Shown: positions 54,029 to 62,984 of the stretch, one piece after another
How positions within the stretch are numbered: position 1 is the first letter of the stretch
Layout: the number at the start of each line of letters is the position of its first letter
NCBI RefSeq assembly: GCF_000688295.1
Contig: NZ_JHZF01000011.1
Span: 1,582,288 to 1,646,287 of the forward strand
Source: Pseudooceanicola nanhaiensis DSM 18065
GTDB taxonomy: Bacteria > Pseudomonadota > Alphaproteobacteria > Rhodobacterales > Rhodobacteraceae
Direction of reading: 5' to 3'
Length of the DNA stretch: 64,000 nucleotides
Position numbers and translations under genes: made by a program
Notes under the pieces: generated by a model
Seen by the model: only the letters and a program-made list of their open reading frames with translations
The model's database searches: none
What the model was told of the DNA's origin: nothing

Positions 54029-55993
54029 CTATTTGCGCGATTTGGAAAAACGAATCGCCTCGAGAAGGCTGTCGAGGGCCTCTCTCTCGGCACGGTTGAT
54101 TCGGGCGCCGTTCTCGCCCGTGTCGTATTCGGCCTTGTCCTCCCCGAATCCCTGCCCCACCGAATGGCGCGCGCGGGTCGCCTGGGACAGGCGCCATGTC
54201 ACGGCCTCGTCCGCCTGCCCGAGCATCTCGTCCTCGGCCTCGGCGATCTCGGCGGCGAGCCCCCGGGACGATTGCAGCTTGGCCAGCTCCTCGGCCAGGC
54301 AGAGTCGCGCGGCCTCGGCATCTCCGGGACGTCTTACCGGGGGGGTGAGCGCCACATGGGGGTCGGAGAGCAGGCTTTCAAGCGCCGCCTCCCCGACGAT
54401 ACGGGAAATTTCGCTTCGAATTGTCTCGGCCCCGTCGTGGCCATAGGCGAGCAGCGTGTGCAGGATGGTCCCGTGCAGCGTGTCGCGGCATTCGAGCCGT
54501 TCGAGCTGGCTTTCGAATTCGCCGAAAACCTCGGGGGTCGAGATCAGCGCGGCCAGGATCACGGCCTCGCGCAGGTGGTCCTCGGCCCCCGCCCCGGCCT
54601 TCACGAGACGCGAGTTGCGCGTGGTCGGCATCGAGGGCGCGATGAAGGTCGCGCCCTTGCGGCCCGGCTGCCACTCGCGCCGCTGGCCCTGCCCCTGGGC
54701 CTTTGGCTTGCGCCGGAAGAGCTGCCATTTCAGGTCCTTCAGCGCATCGTCGTAATGCCGCCTGAGCCCCGGATCGCGGATCAGCCCGGTGCGGTCGGCC
54801 AGCGCCTTGTCGAGCGCCGCGCGCCGTTCGGGGCTGTCGAAGCTCTTGCCTTCCGTCTCCTGCCGCCAGAGCAGGTCGACCATGGGCATCGCGCCGTCGA
54901 GCACCTTCTGCATCGCCTGCGCGCCCTCCGCGCGGATCAGGTCGTCCGGGTCCTTGCCCTCGGGCATCAGCGCGAAGCGCAGGGAACGCCCGGCCTCGAG
55001 CAGCGGCATGGCGAGGTCGATCACCCGGTAGGCGGCCCGCAGCCCCGCCGCGTCACCGTCGAGGCAGACCACCGGCTCGGGCGCCACGCGCCAGAGCATC
55101 TGGAGCTGGTCGGGCGTCACCGCCGTCCCCAGAGGCGCCACGGCCCCGCCGAATCCCGCCTCGCTGAGCGCGATCACGTCCATGTAGCCCTCGGCCAGGA
55201 TCAGCGGGGCGCCCTTGCCGGCGGCCTCGCGCGCGGGGCCGAGGTTGTAGACCGAGCGGCTCTTGTCGAAGAGCGGCGTCTCGGGGGAATTGTAGTATTT
55301 CGCCTTGGCATTGGGGTCCATCGCCCGGCCGCCGAAGGCGATGCAGCGGCCGCGGGCGTCCCGGATCGGGAACATGATCCGGCCGCGGAACCGGTCATAG
55401 GGCGTGCCGCCGCCATCGGGCACGGCACAGATCCCGGCCTCGATGATGAGCTTCGGCTCGATCCCCTGCCCGGTCAGCGCCTGGAAGGCCCCCTGGCGGA
55501 CATCCGGTGCGAAGCCGATCTCGAACCGGTCGAGCGCCTTGCGGTCGAGCCCGCGACGTTCGAGATACTCCCGCGCCCCCGCCGCCGCCCCGGTGCCGAG
55601 CTGCATCCGGTAATGGCGCAGCGCCGCCTCCATCACTTCGACGAGCTGCTTGCCGCGGTCCACCCGTTCCTGCGCCCGGGGATCGCGCGCGGGGATCTGC
55701 ATGCCGGCGTCGCGGGCGAGGATCTCGACCGCCTCCATGAACTCGACATTCTCGGTCTCGCGCACGAAGGAGAAGATGTCCCCCTTCGCGTGACAGCCGA
55801 AGCAGTAATAGAAGCCCTTCTTGTCATCCACGTGGAATGACGCGCTTTTTTCCTGGTGGAAGGGGCAAGGCGCCCACCAGTCGCCCTTGGCCTGGTTGGA
55901 CTTGCGCATGTCCCACATGACCTTCCGCCCGGCCACCTGGGCCAGCGAGGTGCGGGTACGCAGTTCATCCAGGAATCCGGGGGGCAGTGCCAT
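54029..55993 (-). CDS. dnaG: DNA primase
   Basis: Makes RNA primers for replication. 654 residues. N-terminal zinc finger CPFHQEKSASFHVDDKKGFYYCFGCHAKGD, RNA-polymerase domain with RIMFPIRDARGRCIAFGGR, TOPRIM motifs LILAEGYMDVIALS and VVCLDGDAAG, then a C-terminal helicase-binding part. ATG 55993 starts MALPPGFLDELRTRTSL, the conserved opening; the frame is open far upstream but without family residues. Upstream of rpoD with a 136-bp gap. Confidence 0.97.
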   Translation of the reverse strand: MALPPGFLDELRTRTSLAQVAGRKVMWDMRKSNQAKGDWWAPCPFHQEKSASFHVDDKKGFYYCFGCHAKGDIFSFVRETENVEFMEAVEILARDAGMQIPARDPRAQERVDRGKQLVEVMEAALRHYRMQLGTGAAAGAREYLERRGLDRKALDRFEIGFAPDVRQGAFQALTGQGIEPKLIIEAGICAVPDGGGTPYDRFRGRIMFPIRDARGRCIAFGGRAMDPNAKAKYYNSPETPLFDKSRSVYNLGPAREAAGKGAPLILAEGYMDVIALSEAGFGGAVAPLGTAVTPDQLQMLWRVAPEPVVCLDGDAAGLRAAYRVIDLAMPLLEAGRSLRFALMPEGKDPDDLIRAEGAQAMQKVLDGAMPMVDLLWRQETEGKSFDSPERRAALDKALADRTGLIRDPGLRRHYDDALKDLKWQLFRRKPKAQGQGQRREWQPGRKGATFIAPSMPTTRNSRLVKAGAGAEDHLREAVILAALISTPEVFGEFESQLERLECRDTLHGTILHTLLAYGHDGAETIRSEISRIVGEAALESLLSDPHVALTPPVRRPGDAEAARLCLAEELAKLQSSRGLAAEIAEAEDEMLGQADEAVTWRLSQATRARHSVGQGFGEDKAEYDTGENGARINRAEREALDSLLEAIRFSKSRK

Positions 55994-56206
55994 TGCGCGG
56001 TTATACCGGGATTCGCCCCGGCGGGACCAGATGGATTGCCAGCACGTTAAGGCGCGACGTCGGGGCGCGGCCTCCGGCGGACGGGGCGGCGCGGCATCGG
56101 CGTGGGTCTGCCCCGGGCCGTCTGGAAATCCGCGCGCTCTTGCGTGATGCTCGCAGAACCGCGCGCAGACCCCGCGCGGAAACCCCGGACAGCGCGGACA
56201 CCACGC

Positions 56207-56662
56207 ATGATCGACGAGACCGACAAGAAACTTCTCTCCGCCCTCCAGCAGGACGCGCATCTCACGGCGCAGGAGCTGGGCGAGCGGCTGAACCTCTCGC
56301 CCTCGCAGGCCGGCCGCCGGCGGCAGCGACTTGAGGCCGAGGGCTATATCCAGAACTACCGCGCGCGGCTCGATCCCGAACGCCTCGGTCTCGCCATCCA
56401 GGCCTTCGTGCAGGTCCAGCTCCGCACCCACGGGCCCGAGCATTCCAGGGCCTTCGCAAGGCTCGTGACCACCCGGCCCGAGATCGTCTCGGCCTGGACG
56501 CTGACCGGAGAGGCCGATTACCTGCTCCGTGTCTATTGCGCCGACCTCCGGGCGCTGCACACCCTGATCCACGACGTGCTTCTGGCCCATGACGTGGTGA
56601 CACGGGTGCAGAGCCAGATCGTGATGGACCAGTGCAAGCAGGACGCGCCTCTGCCGCTCTGA
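56207..56662 (+). CDS. Lrp/AsnC family transcriptional regulator
   Basis: Protein of 151 residues. HTH in TDKKLLSALQQDAHLTAQELGERLNLSPSQAGRRRQRLEAEGYI, then the RAM effector domain (FVQVQLRTHGPEHSRAFARLV, SAWTLTGEADYLLRVYCADLRAL). The target and ligand (usually an amino acid) are unknown. ATG 56207 starts the conserved MIDETDKKLL; the longer frame is not conserved. 54 bp before the ketopantoate-reductase-like gene, which it may control. Confidence 0.95.
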   Translation: MIDETDKKLLSALQQDAHLTAQELGERLNLSPSQAGRRRQRLEAEGYIQNYRARLDPERLGLAIQAFVQVQLRTHGPEHSRAFARLVTTRPEIVSAWTLTGEADYLLRVYCADLRALHTLIHDVLLAHDVVTRVQSQIVMDQCKQDAPLPL

Positions 56663-56716
56663 GCATGGACACGCTCCGCCCCACCGACCAAGATGGCCGA
56701 AAACGGAGGGTCTGAG

Positions 56717-57649
56717 ATGAAAATCGGCGTGATGGGCGCGGGCGCGCTCGGAGGGTTCTTCGGCGGCAGGCTGGCGGCGGACGGGCACGAGGTCTGGATG
56801 ATCGCCCGCGGCGCGCATCTGGCGGCGATGAAGGCGCAGGGGCTGCGCATCCTCAGCCCGAAGGGCGACGCGGTCCTGCCAAATGTCCTGGCCACCGACG
56901 ATCCGGCAGAGGTCGGCCCCTGCGACGTCATCCTGTTCATGGTCAAGAACGGCGACGTCGAAACCGCGGCCGCAGCCATCAGGCCGATGATCGGCCCCGA
57001 CACGCTGATCGTCACCTGCCAGAACGGCATTTCCGCCTGGGAACGGCTTGGCGCCATCGTCGGGCCCGGGCATGTCGTCCCCGGTGTCGCCCGCACGCCC
57101 GGCGAGATCGCGGAGCCCGGCGTGATCCGCCACACCGCCATGCTCGACCGGCTGATCTTCGGCGAGGTCGACGGCAACCCCTCCGACCGCTGCCGGCGCC
57201 TTGCCGAGGCGATGGCGGCCTCCGGCACCACGCCCATCGTCTCGGACAACATCATGCACGAGCTGTGGTCCAAGTTCGTGGGTCAGAGCGCGCTGGCCTC
57301 GATGACCACGCTCACCCGCATGGACATCGGCCCGCTGCGCGAGAACCCGGTCTCGGCCAGGCTCTTCTACGACGCCACCGCCGAGGCCTACCACGTCGGC
57401 CGCGCCGCCGTGCCGGACCTGCCCGAGAGCGTGATCGCCGAAAACTGGGACTTCGTCGAGAAGCTGCCCTACGACATGCACGCCTCGATGCTCGACGACC
57501 TCAACCGGGGCAAGCCGCTCGAGCACGAATACCTCAGCGGCGATGTCGTCCGCCTGGGCGAAAAATTCGGCGTGCCGACGCCCATCCACTCGGTCCTCTA
57601 TGCCGCGCTCAAGCCGATGGCGGACCGGCTGGCGGCCGGATCGGCGTGA
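56717..57649 (+). CDS. ketopantoate reductase (PanE/ApbA) family protein
   Basis: NADPH-dependent reductase of 310 residues. Rossmann motif MKIGVMGAGALGGFFGGRLA, FMVKNGDV (the catalytic-Lys region), TCQNGISAWE, and the C-terminal NIMHELWSKFVGQSALASMTTLTR and MHASMLDDLNRGKPLEHEYLSG match the family. Ketopantoate to pantoate is the textbook reaction, but genomes often carry several paralogues with other 2-keto-acid substrates. ATG 56717 follows GGAGGG. Confidence 0.9.
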   Translation: MKIGVMGAGALGGFFGGRLAADGHEVWMIARGAHLAAMKAQGLRILSPKGDAVLPNVLATDDPAEVGPCDVILFMVKNGDVETAAAAIRPMIGPDTLIVTCQNGISAWERLGAIVGPGHVVPGVARTPGEIAEPGVIRHTAMLDRLIFGEVDGNPSDRCRRLAEAMAASGTTPIVSDNIMHELWSKFVGQSALASMTTLTRMDIGPLRENPVSARLFYDATAEAYHVGRAAVPDLPESVIAENWDFVEKLPYDMHASMLDDLNRGKPLEHEYLSGDVVRLGEKFGVPTPIHSVLYAALKPMADRLAAGSA

Positions 57650-57761
57650 CGCAGCCAAGGCGTTGACCACGGGGCGCGACAGCCCCTCGCCCCGGGCCAT
57701 TCCCGCTGGTAAGGGCGGGGGGGCGTGTTAGGCTCGAAGCGACTTCCAGAGCGGACGATTC

Positions 57762-59627
57762 ATGGACGGATTCCTCTTCCAGGCGACGATCTATCTCATG
57801 GCGGCGGTGGTGGCCGTGCCGATCGCGGCCCGGCTCGGGCTGGGATCGGTGCTGGGCTACCTGCTGGCGGGGATCGTGATCGGCCCGGTGCTGGGACTCG
57901 TCGGGAACGAGACCGAGGATCTCCAGCATTTCGCCGAATTCGGCGTGGTGATGATGCTCTTCATCATCGGACTCGAGCTCGAGCCCCGCGCGCTCTGGGA
58001 CATGCGGCACAGGCTGATCGGGCTGGGCGGGCTCCAGCTCCTGCTGACCACGCTCGCCGTCGCCGCGGTCGCGACGATCTGGATCCCGTGGCAGACGGCG
58101 ATCGCGGTCGGGCTGGTCTTCGCGCTCTCCTCCACCGCCATCGTGCTCCAGACGCTCTCCGAGAAGGGGCTGATGCAGACCCAGGGCGGCCGCTCCGCCT
58201 TCTCGGTCCTGCTGACGCAGGACATCGCGGTGATCCCGATCCTCGCGCTGCTGCCGCTGCTCGCGGTCGGTGCGGCGGCGGTGATCCACCCCGACGGCTC
58301 CATCGGCACGGTGGCCGAGGAGCACCACGCGACCATGTCGATCGTCGAGGGCCTGCCCGGCTGGGGCGTGACCCTCGTGACCCTCGGCGCGGTCGGGGTC
58401 GTCATCCTCGCCGGCGTCTACCTGACCGGCCCGCTCTTCCGCTTCATCCACGGCGCGCGCCTGCGCGAGATGTACACCGCCGTCTCGCTCCTCATCGTCG
58501 TGGGGATCGCCTTCCTGATGATGCTCGTCGGCCTGTCGCCCGCGCTCGGCGCCTTCCTCGCAGGGGTCGTGCTCGCCAACTCCGAATTCCGCCACGAGCT
58601 CGAGACCGACCTCGAACCGTTCAAGGGCCTGCTGCTCGGGCTCTTCTTCATCACCGTCGGCGCGGGCATCAACTTCACCATCCTGTTCCGCGATCCCGGG
58701 CTGATCATCGGCATGGCGGTGGCGGTGATGCTGGCGAAGGCCGTGGTGCTCTACGGGCTGGGGCGCATGTTCAAGCTGCGCGGCCACAACCTCGCGCTCT
58801 TCACCCTGTCGCTGGCCCAGGCCGGCGAATTCGGCTTCGTGCTCGTCTCCTTCTCGCGCAAGACCGGGGTGCTCGACGCGACGCTCAGCCAGACGGTCCT
58901 GCTCGCGATCGCCGTCACCATGCTGCTCACGCCCCTGGGCTTCATCCTCTACGACCTGATCTCGCGCAGGCTGACCGACGCGGGCTATGACCGCGACCCC
59001 GACGAGATCGAGGAAAACGGCCCGGTCATCATCGCGGGCATCGGCCGCTTCGGGCAGATCGTGAACCGGCTGGTGGTCTCCTCCGGCTTCAAGACCGTGG
59101 TGCTGGACCACGACCCCGCGACGATCGAGGTGATGCGCCGCTTCGGGATGAAGGGCTATTTCGGCGACCCCTCGCGCCCCGACATCCTGCGCGCCGCCGG
59201 GATCGCCAGGGCCCGCGTGCTGGTCGCGGCGATGGACGACCACGACGCCACGACGCGGCTGGTGGAATATGCCCGCAAGCTGCGCCCGGACCTGCATATC
59301 GTCGCCCGCGCCCGCGACCGGACCCATGTCTACCAGCTCTACCGCGCCGGCGCCGACGACATCGTGCGCGAGATGTTCGACAGCTCGCTCCGGGCCGGGC
59401 GCTACGTGCTGGAAAACGTGGGCCTCACCGAATACGAGGCCGCCGAGGCGCAGGACACCTTCTACCACCACGACCGCCACACGATGCGCGAACTGGCCGA
59501 GCTCTGGGACCCCGACCTCCCGGCCCACAAGAACGAGGAATACATCGCCCGCTCCCGCGAGCTCGAGAAGGATCTCGAGGCCGCGCTCCTCGCCCAGCTC
59601 GCCGCCCACGACAGGGACGTCGCCTGA
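57762..59627 (+). CDS. CPA2-family monovalent cation:proton antiporter (KefB/YbaL-like)
   Basis: Membrane protein of 621 residues. N-terminal antiporter domain of about 12 helices (VPIAARLGLGSVLGYLLAGIVIGP, FGVVMMLFIIGLELEP, FALSSTAIVLQTL, SPALGAFLAGVVLANSEFRHELE). Then a cytosolic TrkA-N/RCK domain with nucleotide-binding GPVIIAGIGRFGQIVNRLVV and the acidic VVLDHDP. These proteins exchange K+ or Na+ for protons and are often gated by nucleotides or thiol adducts. Start ATG 57762 (MDGFLFQATIYLMAAVVAVP). Confidence 0.95.
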   Translation: MDGFLFQATIYLMAAVVAVPIAARLGLGSVLGYLLAGIVIGPVLGLVGNETEDLQHFAEFGVVMMLFIIGLELEPRALWDMRHRLIGLGGLQLLLTTLAVAAVATIWIPWQTAIAVGLVFALSSTAIVLQTLSEKGLMQTQGGRSAFSVLLTQDIAVIPILALLPLLAVGAAAVIHPDGSIGTVAEEHHATMSIVEGLPGWGVTLVTLGAVGVVILAGVYLTGPLFRFIHGARLREMYTAVSLLIVVGIAFLMMLVGLSPALGAFLAGVVLANSEFRHELETDLEPFKGLLLGLFFITVGAGINFTILFRDPGLIIGMAVAVMLAKAVVLYGLGRMFKLRGHNLALFTLSLAQAGEFGFVLVSFSRKTGVLDATLSQTVLLAIAVTMLLTPLGFILYDLISRRLTDAGYDRDPDEIEENGPVIIAGIGRFGQIVNRLVVSSGFKTVVLDHDPATIEVMRRFGMKGYFGDPSRPDILRAAGIARARVLVAAMDDHDATTRLVEYARKLRPDLHIVARARDRTHVYQLYRAGADDIVREMFDSSLRAGRYVLENVGLTEYEAAEAQDTFYHHDRHTMRELAELWDPDLPAHKNEEYIARSRELEKDLEAALLAQLAAHDRDVA

Positions 59628-59703
59628 TCCCCTTGCCATCGGGCCCTTGTTCGCGCTATGTTCGCAAGGCTTTTCATGGACAGGCAGGCGGGGCTCAAGC
59701 TAT

Positions 59704-60345
59704 ATGTTGGATATGACTGGCTCCCCTTCGCAAGACCTGCGCAAATTCCTCGACGGTGCCCGCTTCGGCACCGTGATGGCGGACCCGCCGTGGCGCTTCA
59801 CCAACCGCACCGGCAAGGTCGCGCCCGAGCACAAGCGCCTCTCGCGCTATCCCACCATGACGCTCGAGGAGATCTGCGCGCTGCCGGTCGCCGACCACCT
59901 CGAGGACCGGGCGCATTGCTACATGTGGGTGCCGAACGCGCTCCTGCCCGAGGGTCTGCAGGTGCTGAACGCCTGGGGATTCGACTACAAGTCGAACATC
60001 GTCTGGCACAAGATCCGCAAGGACGGCGGCTCGGACGGGCGCGGCGTGGGCTTCTACTTCCGCAACGTGACAGAGCTCCTGCTCTTCGGCACCCGCGGCA
60101 GGAACGCCCGCACGCTCGACGCCGGCCGGCGCCAGGTCAACATGCTCCAGACCCGAAAGCGGGAACATTCCCGCAAGCCCGACGAACAATACGAGCTGAT
60201 CGAGAGCTGCTCCTGGGGCCCCTACCTCGAACTCTTCGGCCGCGGCATCCGCGAAGGCTGGACCGTCTGGGGCAACCAGGCCGACGCCGATTACAAGCCC
60301 GGCTGGAAGACCTACAGCTACAATTCCTCCGTCGCCGCCGAATAG
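59704..60345 (+). CDS. MT-A70 family DNA adenine methyltransferase
   Basis: Protein of about 213 residues. The catalytic DPPW motif is in GTVMADPPWRFTNRTG near residue 27, followed by the MT-A70 helper motifs CYMWVPNALLPEGLQVLNAWGFDYKSNIVWHKI and FRNVTELLLFGTRG; S-adenosylmethionine binding by SWGPYLELFGRG near the end. ATG 59704 or 59713 could start it; neither has a strong site. It faces a BglII/BstYI-like nuclease gene 130 bp away, so it is probably the protecting N6-adenine methylase. Confidence 0.9.
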   Translation: MLDMTGSPSQDLRKFLDGARFGTVMADPPWRFTNRTGKVAPEHKRLSRYPTMTLEEICALPVADHLEDRAHCYMWVPNALLPEGLQVLNAWGFDYKSNIVWHKIRKDGGSDGRGVGFYFRNVTELLLFGTRGRNARTLDAGRRQVNMLQTRKREHSRKPDEQYELIESCSWGPYLELFGRGIREGWTVWGNQADADYKPGWKTYSYNSSVAAE

Positions 60346-60367
60346 GGCCCCCGCTTCCTCTTGCCCC

Positions 60368-60416
60368 AAATATCCCGGGGGAGTCGGGCCAACGGCCCGA
60401 CGGGGGCAGCGCCCCC
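60368..60416. repeat. palindromic element (dispersed family, copy 3)
   Basis: AAATATCCCGGGGGA lead, hairpin GTCGGGCC (60383-60390) - AAC - GGCCCGAC (60394-60401), then GGGGGC (60402-60407) - AGC - GCCCCC (60411-60416). It lies between the converging methylase and nuclease genes and probably terminates one or both. Confidence 0.7.
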
Positions 60417-60476
60417 CCTCCCGGAAAATGGATAATGCAGGCCGCGCCAGCGGCCTTCCGCCGGATCGGACCCCGC

Positions 60477-61244
60477 TCAGAGCAACCGCGCCTCCGCCTC
60501 GCCCTCCGGCGCCAGGTCCGAGAGGATCCCGAGCGGCATTCCGATCAGCACCAGCGGACAGGGGTTTCCCACCCCGCGCCGCACGCGATCCTCCAGCTTG
60601 GCCCAATGCGTCGTCGAGGGGCCGAACTTGTCCTGCACGAAGAAACCGGCGAAGGCCTCGTGGAAGGGCACCCCGCGCGCGACCTGGGCGGCCACCTTGG
60701 CCTTCTGCCGCGCCGTCCGGTCCCCGATGCCGAGCCGCTCGAGATCGCCCTCCGACGACAGGTCATGCGCCCGGAGCCAATCGGTGATCCGCTCCCGGAA
60801 CCCCTCCTGCATCGAGGCGCCGCGGGTCACGATCACCCCCAGCGAGATCGCCGATTGCGCATGCAGCCGCTGGAAGTTCTCGAGGTCCCGGTCGAAGAAC
60901 GGATCCTTGTTGTTCCATTCGATCTCCAGCGCCAGCACCCCGGCCCCGCCGCGTTTCACGTGGTCGATCTCGTGGCTGATCGCCTCCCGCACCACGCCGT
61001 CGACGATGGTCTGGACCGCGAAATTGTGTTTCCGCCAGCCGGACCGGTCGAGCGCGCGCCGCAGACGCTGGGTCTGGCCGCTCTCTCCGCCCCCGCCGCC
61101 CACGAGCTCGGGCATCGAGATGCGGAACCCGGCGAGAATCGCCTCGAGCTCGGCCAGCTCACCGGGGAAGTCCTGGGTCAGGATGGCCTCGGCATGGTTG
61201 GTCGCGGCAAGATCGAAGCCGAGGTCGGTCAGGGTGTCGAACAT
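60477..61244 (-). CDS. BglII/BstYI-family type II restriction endonuclease
   Basis: Protein of 255 residues resembling the BglII/BstYI family. The fold contains ISHEIDHVKRGGAGVLALEIEWNNKDPFFDRDLENFQRLH, where Asp/Glu-x-Glu residues (DHVKR, LEIEWN) suit a PD-(D/E)XK nuclease site. SLGVIVTRGASMQ and GNPCPLVLIGMPLGIL follow. The converging MT-A70 methyltransferase would protect the host. BglII-like enzymes recognise GATC-containing sites such as AGATCT or RGATCY; the actual specificity is not readable. Confidence 0.8.
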   Translation of the reverse strand: MFDTLTDLGFDLAATNHAEAILTQDFPGELAELEAILAGFRISMPELVGGGGGESGQTQRLRRALDRSGWRKHNFAVQTIVDGVVREAISHEIDHVKRGGAGVLALEIEWNNKDPFFDRDLENFQRLHAQSAISLGVIVTRGASMQEGFRERITDWLRAHDLSSEGDLERLGIGDRTARQKAKVAAQVARGVPFHEAFAGFFVQDKFGPSTTHWAKLEDRVRRGVGNPCPLVLIGMPLGILSDLAPEGEAEARLL

Positions 61245-61289
61245 GTCTCTCTCCGGCGGCGCCCCCCTTCGGGGTCCCGCCTGAGCGTC

Positions 61290-61757
61290 CTAGGCAAGCC
61301 CGCCGTCGAGATCCAGCCGCATCGTCGCCATCCCGTCGCGGCGCGACAGCTCCTCGTAGCCGGCCGAGAGATAGGCATTGAGCGCGGGGGCGTTGTCGAG
61401 CTCGCATTTCAGCGTGATCGTCAGCGCGCCCAGGTCCCGGGCCGCCGTCTCGACGAAGTCCGCCATGACCGCGCCCGCGCCGCCGCGCGCCTCCTCGGCG
61501 ACGAAGACGTAGGTCAGGTGCCGGATCTCGGGCCCGGCCCCGACGCGGAGCGCGAAGAAGCCCACCTCGTTGCCCGCGGCATCGAGGATGTAGAAGCTCT
61601 CGTCATGCAGATCGCCCAGCCATTTCTCGTTCCATTCCAGCGGATCGAACGGAAACCCGGCGTTCGGATTCACGAGGGTCAGCTCGCCCTCGTCGGTCAG
61701 CAGGCGGGAGAGCGGCTCCAGGTCGCGCTCCCGGTTGCGGCGGATGGTGAGGGACAT
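61290..61757 (-). CDS. GNAT family N-acetyltransferase
   Basis: Protein of 155 residues. N-terminal TIRRNRERDLEPLSRLL, the acetyl-CoA region HLTYVFVAEEARGGAGAVMADFVETAARDLG (a V-x-x-x-x-R-G-x-G variant), and the C-terminal CELDNAPALNAYLSAGYEEL follow the GNAT fold. ATG 61757 follows GAGGAGGGG. Substrate unknown. Co-oriented with the nuclease gene upstream of it by 45 bp; a link to restriction is not evident. Confidence 0.9.
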   Translation of the reverse strand: MSLTIRRNRERDLEPLSRLLTDEGELTLVNPNAGFPFDPLEWNEKWLGDLHDESFYILDAAGNEVGFFALRVGAGPEIRHLTYVFVAEEARGGAGAVMADFVETAARDLGALTITLKCELDNAPALNAYLSAGYEELSRRDGMATMRLDLDGGLA

Positions 61758-61834
61758 GTCCCCTCCTCGGCTCGGTTGCGTGCGGGCGCGCGTCTCGCAC
61801 GGGCCGAGGGGGGAGTGCAACCCCCGGGGCGGGT

Positions 61835-62305
61835 TCAGCCCGCGCGCGTCGCCCGCGCGGCATAGCAGCCGCGGCGCGCATTGTGCATATGGACATAGGC
61901 CACCTCCGCCCGCTCGAACCAGGTCTCGAGCAGCGCGGACAGCCCCTCCCCCTCCAGCACCTCGGCGTCGATCATCATGTCATCTGCATCGAAGGCCCGG
62001 ACCGACAGCAGCCGCGACGTCAGCGAGAACGGCACCTCGCCCGGCGCGGGATGGGCCTGTTCGGCGTGTTCCCGGACGAAGATCGCATGGGACCCGCGAT
62101 AGGGCGAAAGCGCGGGCTGGTATTCGTGGTGCAGCAGGATCAGCCGGTCGCCCACTTCCGCCTCGGCGAGGCTCACCCGGCAAGGGTAGCCGGGATGGGC
62201 CTCGGCCACGACGCGGCGGGCGCCGCGGGCGGCGAGGTCTTCGTCGGTGAGATCGTAGTAGGGACGGAAGGGGGTGTCGTCGAGGGCGTGGATCTGGAAG
62301 GTCAT
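61835..62305 (-). CDS. DUF1203 protein
   Basis: Protein of 156 residues of the DUF1203 family, function unknown. Family signatures: RRVVAEAHPGYPCRVSLAEAEVGDRLILLHHEYQPALSPYRGSHAIFVRE and YVHMHNARRGCYAARATRAG at the end. No signal peptide or membrane segment. 77 bp upstream of the GNAT gene on the same strand. Confidence 0.9.
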   Translation of the reverse strand: MTFQIHALDDTPFRPYYDLTDEDLAARGARRVVAEAHPGYPCRVSLAEAEVGDRLILLHHEYQPALSPYRGSHAIFVREHAEQAHPAPGEVPFSLTSRLLSVRAFDADDMMIDAEVLEGEGLSALLETWFERAEVAYVHMHNARRGCYAARATRAG

Positions 62306-62377
62306 CGCGGTGTCTCCGTGGGTGTCCCACGAGAGCTACGCCCCGCCCTGCCGGGCGGCGACCCGGAACCTGCGGGA

Positions 62378-62836
62378 TCAGCCGGACCAGCGTTTGCAGG
62401 TGCCCTCGGCGATCAGGATCTCGCCGATGTCATGGCCGTCGGGAAGCGCGCAGGTGCCGATCTCGCGGTCCATCGACCCTCGCCCGGCGAGCCGGCAGAG
62501 GAGCGGGCCGTGCTGCACAAGTTCGACCATCCGCCACGTCGCCTCGCGCCCCGCATCGGTGTCGCGCTCGGCGCAGTCGAGGTTGCCGATCCGGATCGGA
62601 ATGCCCCGCACCTCGATCGTGTCGCCGTCGCGCACATGCGAGGCCGGCCCCTGCACGAGATGCTGTGCGGGCGCGGCGGCGTGATGCAGCAGCGCGGCGG
62701 GCAGCGGCAGCTTGAGACCCGAGCCGAAGGCGATGCCGAACCCGATCAGCGCCATCGCCAGCAGCACCCCGCGCGCCCGCGCCGCGATGCGCCGCCGCCG
62801 GAGGGCCCTGTGCCTGATGAGATCCGCGTAAAGCAT
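62378..62836 (-). CDS. SNase-like (thermonuclease family) membrane-anchored protein
   Basis: Protein of 152 residues with a basic N terminus, one helix (GVLLAMALIGFGIAFG) and a short SNase-like OB-fold: SHVRDGDTIEVRGIPIRIGNLDCAERD matches the Ca2+-binding start of staphylococcal nuclease. The usual later catalytic Arg/Glu pair is not clear (RLAGRGSMDREIGTCALPDGHDIGEILIAEGTCKRWS), so nuclease activity is unsure. ATG 62836 is chosen over the upstream frame. Confidence 0.8.
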   Translation of the reverse strand: MLYADLIRHRALRRRRIAARARGVLLAMALIGFGIAFGSGLKLPLPAALLHHAAAPAQHLVQGPASHVRDGDTIEVRGIPIRIGNLDCAERDTDAGREATWRMVELVQHGPLLCRLAGRGSMDREIGTCALPDGHDIGEILIAEGTCKRWSG

Positions 62837-62949
62837 GGCCCGAGGATAGGACCAAGCGCGGCGGAAATGCGGCAAAACAGGTGCAGACCCTGGGTCAATG
62901 CGTTGAAATCAGGGGAAGAAGTGTCCTGCGAGACACACTTTTTACGCGA

Positions 62950-62979
62950 GCGGGGTGGCGGCCACCGGCCCCACCCCGC
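62950..62979 (-). terminator. possible terminator of aspS
   Basis: GCGGGGTGG (62950-62958) / CCACCCCGC (62971-62979) with an inner GGCC pairing, starting 5 bp beyond the aspS stop. No T-run follows leftward, so it is not a classical terminator. Confidence 0.35.
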
Positions 62980-62984
62980 GAGCG

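Noticed and set aside
54029-57700. Long upstream extension of the dnaG frame and other long antisense frames such as 72-1883, 45472-48597 and 51961-53922
   Set aside because: They oppose or extend well-supported genes, lack ribosome sites and show compositional rather than protein-like sequence.
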